Notes under the pieces: model-generated
The model's database searches: none
What the model saw: the letters and a program-made list of their open reading frames with translations, nothing else
What the model was told of the DNA's origin: nothing
Position numbers and translations under genes: made by a program
In this document: positions 1 to 5,428 of the stretch, in pieces
Layout: every line of letters starts with the position of its first letter
Position numbering within the stretch: position 1 is the stretch's first letter
Assembly (NCBI GenBank): GCA_031278575.1
Contig: JAITKD010000076.1
Coordinates: 1-5,480, forward strand
From: Spirochaetaceae bacterium
Lineage (GTDB): Bacteria > Spirochaetota > Spirochaetia > Treponematales > Breznakiellaceae
Direction: 5' to 3'
Length of the DNA: 5,480 nucleotides

Positions 1-441
1 ACCGTCAAGCTGGGCGGCTCGGTGCCCACCAATAGTATTGCTAGTGGTAATCGGGGCTATGATACTTTTGGCGGCGGGGCCAATACTCTGGGAGGCAAGT
101 GGTCTTGGGCGTCGATTAACGGTATCATTACCGTTGACGCGCGGAAACTAAATAGTATCGTCAAGCACTACAACCAGGCGTTACTATACAACAGCACTTG
201 GGTTACATTATCCGACCCCGAGCCAACAACGGTGCCTACAACCAATGATAATATCTATGCCAGCGCTGATGGGAAGACCGTCTGGAAATGGAAGAAGTAC
301 ACCAGTGGTATCGAGGCGCATTTTGAGATACTGCTCTGGTCAGGGGCATCCGTCAAGCAGGCGAAGCTTGAAATTACACCGGCAACGGCGGACACTGATT
401 ACACCGTTACCGTTGATTGGAGCGGCGTAACGTTCAACTAA
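1..441 (+). CDS. C-terminal part of an unrecognised protein, possibly surface or secreted (5' end outside window)
   Basis: Frame 1 is open from the first base to a TAA at 439-441, giving 146 codons. A GTG at 22 is merely an internal valine candidate: no ribosome binding site precedes it and the frame is open upstream, so the gene very likely begins outside the window. The visible part is rich in Thr, Ser, Asn, Gly and aromatic residues, with alternating hydrophobic stretches near the end (for example ITPATADTDYTVTVDWSG) that suggest beta strands, as in extracellular or repeat-domain proteins. There are no membrane segments and no catalytic motif I recognise. Codons are more A+T-rich (AAT, AGT, ATT, ACA) than in the other genes here, which may mean relaxed selection or a different origin. 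It converges on the M48 peptidase gene and ends 38 bases before the hairpin at 479-504. Function unknown; reality as a coding region is likely but not certain. Confidence 0.62.
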   Translation, partial: TVKLGGSVPTNSIASGNRGYDTFGGGANTLGGKWSWASINGIITVDARKLNSIVKHYNQALLYNSTWVTLSDPEPTTVPTTNDNIYASADGKTVWKWKKYTSGIEAHFEILLWSGASVKQAKLEITPATADTDYTVTVDWSGVTFN

Positions 442-458
442 GGAAGCGCTACTTTAAC

Positions 459-471
459 GGTGTCAGTCACC
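459..471. repeat. 13-mer GGTGTCAGTCACC, near copy of the palindrome at 5407-5419
   Basis: This short sequence lies between the stop of the first gene and the terminator hairpin. Its outer four bases on each side (GGTG/CACC) are inverted repeats. It differs at one position (467, T instead of A) from the perfect GGTGTC-A-GACACC dyad near the other end of the window. Both copies lie between genes. My recollection that related GGTGTC..GACACC palindromes recur between genes in several bacterial genomes is unverified. Confidence 0.4.
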
Positions 472-478
472 TTTTCCC

Positions 479-504
479 TAAACTCCCGGTTCGCCGGGAG
501 TTTA
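479..504. terminator. Shared terminator hairpin between convergent genes
   Basis: A perfect 11-bp stem (TAAACTCCCGG paired with CCGGGAGTTTA) encloses a TTCG loop. It sits 37 bases after the plus-strand stop at 441 and 8 bases beyond the minus-strand stop at 513-515, so it is placed to end both convergent transcripts. The A/T bases at the stem foot leave only short U runs (UUUA) on either strand, so the tail is weaker than in a textbook intrinsic terminator. The stem strength and position make termination the best reading. Confidence 0.72.
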
Positions 505-512
505 GGCCGCCC

Positions 513-1430
513 CTACCGTACCGAACGGTAACGGAGCGCCCGGTACTGACGGGTATCCGGCGCCCGGTAATTATTCACCCTTTCCCGGACATTGTTTATC
601 CGCTGGGCCGGCGCCGGATGGGTTTTGTTAAACCCTCCGGGGTGTTTCGGCTGGTTTTGTTCCAGGGATTGCAGCATTTCGATAAGGCTCGAAGGGGTAT
701 ATCCCGCGGAAGCCAAAAGAGCCAGGGCCAGGGTATCGGCCTCGAATTCCTGGGTTTGGGAATAGCCGTTATTGACCAGGGTGGTTACGATGTTCCCAAC
801 GGATTCGTCAAAAACATCGGTGAGTTCCTTCAGGTCCAGGTATTGTCCCGCGGCATTGGCGGCGGAAGTCCCGGTTATCATTATCGCCTGGGTGATACGG
901 CTGGTCTTTATGGCCTTGATACTGTGCTGTAACTGGATATGGGCTATCTCATGGGCAATGACCGCGGCCAAGGCATCTTCGGAATTGGTACACTCGATAA
1001 GCCCCCGGGTTACAAAAATATGTCCCCCGGAGGTGGCAAAGGCGTTTATTTCGTTACTATCCAGGATAAGGACGTGATACCCGTTAAATATTTCCGGCCG
1101 GGGGGAATTGATCACGATGGCGGCGCAAATTTTGTTAAGATAGCCGGTTAACGCGGCGTTTCCGGTGTAAGCCGGGTAATTATTCAGCAAATTGGCCCCC
1201 ACCGCCCTGCCGATATAATATTCCTGTTCCGGGGTGATCTCCGCGGCGGCCCGGGCAATGGCGTTACTGGATTGGGAAATGGAATTGGCGGTGTTTTCAT
1301 CGATCACCCCCATGGCGCCGGCAACCTGGGCCCCGACACCGGCAACGGATGCCACCGTTTCACAGGACATAAGCCCTAAAAAGCAGAGGGCGGTCAATAC
1401 CGCAAGGGGAAGGCGTAAAAGTCGTTTCAT
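513..1430 (-). CDS. M48-family zinc metallopeptidase, predicted lipoprotein
   Basis: The 305-residue product is a predicted secreted zinc endopeptidase of the M48 (BepA/LoiP-like, soluble) type. Residues 1-23 form a lipoprotein signal: a basic MKRLLR start, a hydrophobic core, and a lipobox L20-M-S-C23, so the mature protein should be lipid-anchored facing the periplasm. The catalytic motif HEIAH is at 160-164 (zinc ligands H160 and H164, general base E161). The second motif QEFEAD at 227-232 supplies the likely third ligand E228. The family-typical THPAPAQR segment is at 270-277. Unlike HtpX-type members there is no multispan membrane domain. The C-terminal 25 residues are Arg/Tyr-rich. The start is supported by GGGAG (1438-1442) seven bases upstream, a site lying within the last codons of the SH3 gene, whose stop is two bases before this ATG. 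That suggests translational coupling. By family analogy it degrades or processes misfolded envelope proteins; the substrate is not shown by the sequence. Confidence 0.92.
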   Translation of the reverse strand: MKRLLRLPLAVLTALCFLGLMSCETVASVAGVGAQVAGAMGVIDENTANSISQSSNAIARAAAEITPEQEYYIGRAVGANLLNNYPAYTGNAALTGYLNKICAAIVINSPRPEIFNGYHVLILDSNEINAFATSGGHIFVTRGLIECTNSEDALAAVIAHEIAHIQLQHSIKAIKTSRITQAIMITGTSAANAAGQYLDLKELTDVFDESVGNIVTTLVNNGYSQTQEFEADTLALALLASAGYTPSSLIEMLQSLEQNQPKHPGGFNKTHPAPAQRINNVRERVNNYRAPDTRQYRALRYRSVR

Positions 1431-1432
1431 GT

Positions 1433-1903
1433 TTATTCTCCCGTTACCAAATGGCCTTCTTCAAGAAAAACGTATAAATCCTCTTCGGATATCTCCAGGG
1501 CTTCCATGGCGTTTACGGCTGAATAATCCAGGCCGTTCCCGTCCTGATAGGATTTTTCAACCTCCTCGTTAAAGCCCTTTCCCGCCAGGGCTAATTCATT
1601 GGCGGAAGTCGAAGTAGAACCGCTCCCGGCGGTAATACGCCGGGCGGTCAGTCCCGCGGACTTCATCCAGCCGCTTACGGATTGGGAGGCGGAACGGATC
1701 TCCACCCAGGCGCCCTGTTCCCGCAGGACCGTAACCGGATCTCCATAGGCCAAGGTACCCCTGGTCCGGGCAAAAAACCCCGTGGAAGATTTAATCTGGG
1801 CTGTTTTTGTCGAAATATACATGGTTTTACCCGTTAAAGACTGCCCGGACGCTCCGGTTATTACCAATAAACCAACAACCAAAAAAACAACGGATCGTTT
1901 CAT
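1433..1903 (-). CDS. Secreted bacterial SH3-domain protein, first gene of the SH3-M48 pair
   Basis: The product is 156 residues with the start placed at 1903. Residues 1-20 (MKRSVVFLVVGLLVITGASG) form a signal peptide, with likely cleavage around A18-S-G20. Residues about 26-84 match a bacterial SH3 fold: a variable loop, then GTLAYGDPVTVL, a central W66 in GAWVEIR, and SGWM near the end. A Ser/Thr/Gly linker (about 92-101) leads to a C-terminal segment with ELALAGKGFNEEVEKSY and an acidic EISEEDLYVFLEEGHL tail, which looks conserved in character but which I cannot name. Longer starts at 1939 and 1921 are possible, but neither has a ribosome binding site, and both place charged residues before the signal peptide. 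AGAGG at 1910-1914, six bases before the 1903 ATG, decides the choice. Such SH3 domains usually bind cell-wall or protein ligands. Its tight linkage to the M48 lipoprotein suggests it is a partner or targeting factor, which is inference. Confidence 0.82.
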   Translation of the reverse strand: MKRSVVFLVVGLLVITGASGQSLTGKTMYISTKTAQIKSSTGFFARTRGTLAYGDPVTVLREQGAWVEIRSASQSVSGWMKSAGLTARRITAGSGSTSTSANELALAGKGFNEEVEKSYQDGNGLDYSAVNAMEALEISEEDLYVFLEEGHLVTGE

Positions 1904-1909
1904 TATTTT

Positions 1910-1914
1910 CCTCT
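1910..1914 (-). promoter_or_regulatory. Ribosome binding site fixing the SH3 gene start at 1903
   Basis: On the minus strand this reads AGAGG followed by a six-base A/T spacer and ATG. It supports the start immediately before the signal peptide over two upstream in-frame ATG codons at 1921 and 1939, which lack any purine-rich site. Confidence 0.7.
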
Positions 1915-1970
1915 GTATCATAAAATGCGGCCGCGGCAATTTTACCTTTAAATTCGGAATTCGGGCGCAT

Positions 1971-2047
1971 CCGGCCGCTGTTGCGGCCGGACCGGGCTTT
2001 TCGGGGCTCCGCTATCGCTCCGGCCCCGGCGCAATGCGCCGGGGCTG
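1971..2047. repeat. G+C-rich double-hairpin palindromic block, probable dispersed repeat
   Basis: Two strong stem-loops stand 30 bases apart. The first is a perfect 8-bp stem CCGGCCGC/GCGGCCGG with a TGTT loop (1971-1990). The second is a 10-bp stem GCCCCGGCGC/GCGCCGGGGC with an AAT loop (2023-2045), extendable by a G-T and a C-G pair to 2021-2047. The sequence CGGGGC at 2002-2007 can alternatively pair with GCCCCG at 2023-2028, so two mutually exclusive folds exist. The composition is unlike the A+T-richer flank to the right. The style is that of intergenic palindromic repeats; only one copy lies in the window, so dispersal is inferred. Confidence 0.5.
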
Positions 2048-2161
2048 CTTACGCACCCCTCCAATCCCTTGCGCGTTTCGTACACGGCGGCTTTTTCGGC
2101 AATGATAGACTGGTAAAGGTAAAATTACTGAACACCGTGATTCGCCGCTTGCGCGATAGCT

Positions 2162-2190
2162 TTGAAACAGATAAACTTAAGGGGAGTAAT
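2162..2190 (+). promoter_or_regulatory. Weak candidate sigma-70-type promoter for pta
   Basis: TTGAAA (2162-2167) and AGTAAT (2185-2190) are separated by 17 bases. The -35 element matches five of six consensus bases and the -10 four of six. Transcription would begin near 2197, inside the inverted repeat at 2193-2216, and give a leader of about 145 bases. It is the best spaced pair I found in front of pta, but the -10 lacks the usual TA start. Confidence 0.3.
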
Positions 2191-2192
2191 TG

Positions 2193-2216
2193 TTCCAAAA
2201 TAACCGGGTTTTGGAA
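2193..2216. promoter_or_regulatory. Inverted repeat TTCCAAAA-N8-TTTTGGAA, possible operator
   Basis: Perfect 8-bp half-sites flank an 8-base spacer. Pairing extends outward by a G-T and two more base pairs to 2190-2219. The repeat lies directly after the candidate -10 box, where a repressor would block initiation. No run of T follows, so it is a poor terminator. The regulator is unknown; a hairpin role in RNA is the alternative. Confidence 0.4.
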
Positions 2217-2246
2217 TAAGCTCATTTAAGTGGTTTACCGGATGTT

Positions 2247-2270
2247 CTTTTATAACCGCGGTTTTAAAGG
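2247..2270. promoter_or_regulatory. 24-bp near-perfect palindrome centred on AACCGCGGTT
   Basis: The centre is between 2258 and 2259. The inner ten bases are a perfect palindrome; beyond one T-T mismatch (2253/2264) pairing continues TTTTA with TAAAA-type complementarity, including one T-G, to 2247 and 2270. With no loop space it suits a symmetric DNA-binding protein better than an RNA hairpin. It lies about 80 bases before the pta start. Confidence 0.35.
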
Positions 2271-2285
2271 AACGTGAGCGTTTGC

Positions 2286-2319
2286 GGGACTTTCAAAACG
2301 TCGGATTTTTAAAAGTCCC
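2286..2319 (+). promoter_or_regulatory. Stem-loop in the pta 5' leader, just upstream of the ribosome binding site
   Basis: GGGACTTT (2286-2293) pairs perfectly with AAAGTCCC (2312-2319). Inside, after one mismatch, AAAA (2295-2298) can pair with TTTT (2307-2310), leaving an eight-base loop. The stem ends 11 bases before AGGAG (2331-2335). No T run follows, so it is not an obvious terminator; it could stabilise the mRNA or tune translation. Confidence 0.4.
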
Positions 2320-2330
2320 CTATTCTAAAA

Positions 2331-2335
2331 AGGAG
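2331..2335 (+). promoter_or_regulatory. Ribosome binding site fixing the pta start at 2342
   Basis: AGGAG preceded by five A residues lies six bases before ATG at 2342. It rules against a longer reading from TTG at 2282, which would add 20 residues unlike Pta and would read through both the leader hairpin and this ribosome binding site. Confidence 0.85.
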
Positions 2336-2341
2336 CGTATT

Positions 2342-3340
2342 ATGGATTTTGAAAAGGACATGATGCAGAAAGCTAAATCCCTGCAAAAAAAACTGGTATT
2401 GGCCGAGGGAACCGAACCACGGACCATAAAAGCCGCCCGGATCATCGCCGACAACCAGTTGGCTTCGTCGGTTACCCTGGTGGGTAAGGAGTCTGAAATT
2501 TTGGTCAGGGCCGAAAAAGAAGGGGTAACCCTACAGGGGATCACCATCGTGGATCCCCTTTCCTCCCCTTTGATCGAAAAATACGCCCGTGAATATTATG
2601 AACTGCGGAAACATAAGGGGATGACCCAAGACCAGGCCAAAACCGATATCCTTCATTTTTTGCGGTGGGGAGCCATGATGGTCCATCTGGGGGATGCGGA
2701 CGCCATGGTGGCCGGGGCTGAAAGCGCCACCGCCGATGTGCTTCGGGCGGGGCTCGCCGTCATCGGTACGGTTCCGGGCTCAAAAACCGCGTCTTCCTGT
2801 TTTGTCATGCAAACCACCGATACTTCCTGGGGAGCGGGGGGCGCCCTTATCTTTTCCGACTGCGCGGTGGTACCGGATCCAACCCCGGAACAGCTTGCGG
2901 AAATCGCCCTGGCCGCGGCCCAGTCCTGCCGGGAATTCCTCGGCGTCGATCCCGTGGTGGCCCTCCTCTCCTTTTCAACCAAAGGATCCGGGGGGGATCA
3001 TCCCGACATACTCAAAGTACGGAGCGCCCTGGAATTGGTAAAAGCCAAAGAGCCCTCCTTAAGAATTGACGGCGAGCTCCAGGCCGATGCGGCCTTGGTG
3101 CCTTCGGTAACCGATAAAAAAGCCCCGGGCAGTATCGTCCGGGGCATGGTAAACACCCTGGTTTTCCCCGACCTGGGCGCCGGAAACATCGGGTATAAAC
3201 TGGTGCAGCGCCTGGGGAAAGCCGAAGCCTTTGGACCCTTCCTCCAGGGTTTTGCCAAGCCCATAAGCGATCTGTCCCGGGGCGCTTCGGTAGACGATAT
3301 CGTGGTTACCGCGGCGGTTACCCTCGCCCGGGCAAAATAG
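2342..3340 (+). CDS. pta: Phosphate acetyltransferase (phosphotransacetylase), short class
   Basis: The 332-residue cytoplasmic enzyme interconverts acetyl-CoA plus phosphate and acetyl phosphate plus CoA (EC 2.3.1.8); with acetate kinase it yields ATP and acetate. The length is that of the short, single-domain Pta without the N-terminal regulatory region of the E. coli type. Family motifs run in order: [16 protein letters not shown] (17-32), ELRKHKG (87-93), [14 protein letters not shown] (125-138), a [20 protein letters not shown] segment (161-180), [18 protein letters not shown] (275-292) and [17 protein letters not shown] (298-314). From memory of the Methanosarcina enzyme, catalytic Ser309/Arg310/Asp316 correspond to S312, R313 and D319, and CoA/phosphate-site arginines to R89, R135 and R290; all are present, so the enzyme should be active. 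A related phosphate butyryltransferase is less likely given these motifs. The leader upstream carries several dyads that may regulate it. No acetate kinase gene is in the window; the next gene starts 27 bases downstream. Confidence 0.96.
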   Translation: MDFEKDMMQKAKSLQKKLVLAEGTEPRTIKAARIIADNQLASSVTLVGKESEILVRAEKEGVTLQGITIVDPLSSPLIEKYAREYYELRKHKGMTQDQAKTDILHFLRWGAMMVHLGDADAMVAGAESATADVLRAGLAVIGTVPGSKTASSCFVMQTTDTSWGAGGALIFSDCAVVPDPTPEQLAEIALAAAQSCREFLGVDPVVALLSFSTKGSGGDHPDILKVRSALELVKAKEPSLRIDGELQADAALVPSVTDKKAPGSIVRGMVNTLVFPDLGAGNIGYKLVQRLGKAEAFGPFLQGFAKPISDLSRGASVDDIVVTAAVTLARAK

Positions 3341-3367
3341 GGGAGGAATCCCTGCGGAGCGGCGTTT

Positions 3368-5314
3368 ATGGGGGATTATTCCGGGGGAAAATTCAGCGGT
3401 ACCGCGGATCGAGGGAAGGAGCAATTTATCCTGGCCATTAAGGCGGGGGTAAACCGGGATTATAAAAAAGCCGCCGCCTTACTGGAAGAACTGCTGTCGG
3501 AATACGATGCCCCTCCGGAAGCCTATCTTTATTTAGGCCGTTCTTTCCATGCCCTTAAAGAGTATTCCCGGGCTTTAGCCGCCTTTAACGATTACCTCCG
3601 GCTTAATCCCCATTCCGCTGAGGGATATTTTTTCGTTGGCCGCACCTATGCGGCCCTGGGGATGCCCCACAAAGCGGTACCGTTTCTCAGGAAAGCCCTG
3701 GAGTACGACCCGGAGAACCCGTCCGTTTTGGCCCTTTTGGGGATAAGCTACCTTAAATCCAAACATTCCGCCCCGGCGGTAGAGGTCCTGCAGCGGGCGG
3801 TGGAAATCGCGCCGGATAATAAACGGATCTACCACGGGTACCTCAACGCCCTTTTTATCCGGGGGATACGGCTCTGCCGGCTTGAAGATTACGGGTTGGG
3901 GATTCAGACGCTCCGGTTTGTTTTGGAGAACGGTTTCGACTCCCTCCTGCTCAGGCTGGAATTGGGCCGGGCTGCCCGGGAATTAAATTACCTTGAAGAA
4001 GCCCTGAACCATTATACCCAGGCGATTCATTTTGCCCCCGGGGATCCCATGATCCGCTGGTACCGGACCTCGATCCTGATGATCCTGGGGAGGAACGGAG
4101 AAGCCCTGGAAGAAATAGAAAAAATCCGTTCATCCCAGGATGGAAAAATCCCCAATCTGCCCTGGAACGGCGAATTGGTAGATTTTTTTATGATCCGTTC
4201 CCTGTTGGATGCGGGCGCCTGGCGCCTGGCGGCGGACTCCTGCCGGAACTGGCTTAAATACCGCCGGGCGGACCCCCTGATCCATGCCATGGACGCGGAG
4301 GCCCTGCGGAAACTGGGGGATCGCCGGGCCGCCAAAAACCACCTGGAACGGGCCCTGGAATTGGATCCGAAACAAATTCAGCTTTGGTATACCCTGATCG
4401 TCAACGCCTGGGAGGATAAGGACTGGAAAACCCTGGGATGGGGATTAAAAAACGCGAAAAAATTACCCGGAGACCGGGATCTTATCCAACGGTTTTCCGT
4501 TTTATACGAAGCCGCCACTAATGATGACGATCCCGCTATGATTGAAACCCTGCAGGGGGCGATCCGTTCCCTGGGGCCGGATCCGGAAATCATGTATGCC
4601 CTGGCCGCGCGGTACCTCAAGACCGGGCTTATCGAAGCGGCTTTAAGCTGGTTTAAAAAGGTCATTGCCGTCCGGAAGGATCACGAAAAATCCTATCTGG
4701 GGGCTATCGCTGCCCTGGAGGTTCTGTTTAAAGAGGGAAGCGCCAAGGCACGGGAAGAATTAAAAAAGACCTATAGGGTATACCTCAACGGGTGGAAGGA
4801 CAACTATGGTATCCGCCGGGAAGAGGCCCTTTTCCTGGTTAAAATCGGTGAATTTGAGCGGGCCGCCAAGGAACTGGAACTCCTCCTGGTATGGGAACCG
4901 GCTAATCCCACCTTGCGCCGGATTTTAGCCTATTCCTACCGAAAATCCGGGCGCTACCGGAAAGCCGCGGTTTTCCTTAAGGCCCTGCTTAAGGAAAAAC
5001 CCGGGGATATTACGCTGCTCCTGGAATATACCGGATGCCTTGAACGCGCCGGGGCGGCGTTCTATGCGGCGGCGGTATTGGAAAAGGCCCGGAATTTGTT
5101 TCGGAAATCCCCGGACATTCCCCTGGCCCTGGGGCTCCTTTTCTACCGGGCGAAAAAAACAGATCGGGCTTTGGCGTTCCTGCGGGAAGCCGCGATGAAA
5201 AACAATAAAGATCCCCGGCCTTACGAATGGATGGCTTTTATTGTCCGTGAACAGGGAAATGTCCCGGGGGCCTGCCGATACGAGGAGGAAGCGGCCAAGA
5301 GGAAAGGCAGGTGA
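3368..5314 (+). CDS. Large TPR-repeat protein, cytoplasmic, unknown partner
   Basis: The 648-residue product is built almost entirely of tetratricopeptide repeats, helical hairpins that bind other proteins. Clear units lie at about 50-83 (PEAYLYLGRSFHALKEYSRA...), 84-117, 118-151, 192-225, 304-337, 405-438, 481-514, 515-547 and 583-614; degenerate helices fill 18-48, 152-190, 226-300, 340-400 and 548-581. The usual signature (G8, Y/F11, A20, P32) is visible in the best units. The irregular middle (about 255-300 and 340-400) may be a degenerated or functionally distinct segment. There is no signal peptide, membrane helix or enzymatic domain, so a cytoplasmic scaffold or adaptor is likely. The ATG is preceded by CGGAG (3355-3359) at eight bases, and the stop of pta lies 27 bases upstream with no terminator between, so co-transcription with pta is probable. 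Spirochaetes encode many such proteins and function cannot be assigned from sequence. Confidence 0.9.
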   Translation: MGDYSGGKFSGTADRGKEQFILAIKAGVNRDYKKAAALLEELLSEYDAPPEAYLYLGRSFHALKEYSRALAAFNDYLRLNPHSAEGYFFVGRTYAALGMPHKAVPFLRKALEYDPENPSVLALLGISYLKSKHSAPAVEVLQRAVEIAPDNKRIYHGYLNALFIRGIRLCRLEDYGLGIQTLRFVLENGFDSLLLRLELGRAARELNYLEEALNHYTQAIHFAPGDPMIRWYRTSILMILGRNGEALEEIEKIRSSQDGKIPNLPWNGELVDFFMIRSLLDAGAWRLAADSCRNWLKYRRADPLIHAMDAEALRKLGDRRAAKNHLERALELDPKQIQLWYTLIVNAWEDKDWKTLGWGLKNAKKLPGDRDLIQRFSVLYEAATNDDDPAMIETLQGAIRSLGPDPEIMYALAARYLKTGLIEAALSWFKKVIAVRKDHEKSYLGAIAALEVLFKEGSAKAREELKKTYRVYLNGWKDNYGIRREEALFLVKIGEFERAAKELELLLVWEPANPTLRRILAYSYRKSGRYRKAAVFLKALLKEKPGDITLLLEYTGCLERAGAAFYAAAVLEKARNLFRKSPDIPLALGLLFYRAKKTDRALAFLREAAMKNNKDPRPYEWMAFIVREQGNVPGACRYEEEAAKRKGR

Positions 5315-5379
5315 GCTTGTTCCGGTTGGCGGGGAAAACCATAACTTTTTTTCTGTTTCCCGGCGATCCTGGTTGCTGA
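5311..5379 (+). CDS. Possible 22-codon ORF overlapping the TPR stop (GTGA)
   Basis: GTG at 5311 overlaps the TGA stop of the TPR gene in a GTGA arrangement, and GAGGAAAGG (5299-5307) gives a fair ribosome binding site. The peptide (MSLFRLAGKTITFFLFPGDPGC) has a short hydrophobic centre. Overlapping stop/start signals are typical of coupled genes, but the ORF is very short and resembles nothing I know; it may equally be chance or a decayed reading frame. Confidence 0.2.
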   Translation: MSLFRLAGKTITFFLFPGDPGC

Positions 5380-5400
5380 AATAATAAAAAGATTTATAAT
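5373..5400 (+). promoter_or_regulatory. Candidate promoter for the gene at the right edge
   Basis: A perfect TATAAT (5395-5400) lies in an A+T-rich stretch after TTGCTG (5373-5378), with a 16-base spacer. The -35 shares only the first three consensus bases. Initiation near 5407 would fall at the GGTGTC palindrome and leave a leader of about 22 bases before GTG at 5429. Confidence 0.42.
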
Positions 5401-5406
5401 AAAGAA

Positions 5407-5419
5407 GGTGTCAGACACC
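5407..5419. repeat. Perfect palindrome GGTGTC-A-GACACC
   Basis: Six-base arms flank a single A. The site lies right at the expected transcription start of the candidate promoter and 10 bases before the probable GTG start at 5429. It could be an operator or a copy of a short dispersed intergenic motif; a one-mismatch version is at 459-471. Confidence 0.45.
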
Positions 5420-5428
5420 ATAGGAAAC

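Larger units (their letters stand above)
1904..2341. other. 438-bp divergent intergenic region between the SH3-M48 pair and pta
   Basis: The stretch separates two divergent transcription units and should hold both promoters. Its left half (to about 2100) is dominated by a G+C-rich palindromic block; the right half is A+T-richer and has three successive dyad symmetries before the pta ribosome binding site. Open frames crossing it (plus-strand 1782-2105 and 1981-2229) lack ribosome binding sites and show no recognisable domains, so I do not call genes. I found no convincing promoter for the minus-strand pair and no tRNA or recognisable riboswitch. Confidence 0.7.

Noticed and set aside
417..932. 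Plus-strand 171-codon open frame opposite the M48 gene
   Set aside because: It is antisense to a gene with clear catalytic motifs, runs through the terminator hairpin and has no ribosome binding site.
1917..1922. TATGAT on the minus strand as a -10 box for the SH3-M48 pair
   Set aside because: Transcription would begin at or inside the ribosome binding site at 1910-1914, and no -35 element lies at a proper distance.
2068..2160. Direct repeat CTTGCGCG (2068-2075, 2148-2155) and distant inverted pair GCTATCGC/GCGATAGC (2011-2018, 2153-2160) as element ends
   Set aside because: Eight-base matches in G+C-rich sequence can occur by chance; without other genomic copies they do not define boundaries.
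1782..2229. Plus-strand open frames (1782-2105, 1981-2229) crossing the divergent region
   Set aside because: They overlap the SH3 gene or translate the palindromic block, and lack ribosome binding sites and recognisable domains.
3059..3424. Minus-strand 121-codon frame opposite the end of pta
   Set aside because: It is a shadow of pta codon bias, with no ribosome binding site and no recognisable domain.
5332..5361. GGGAAAA...TTTCCC as a terminator after the TPR gene
   Set aside because: The stem is short with an uneven number of A and T residues, and the T run lies in the loop, not after the stem.
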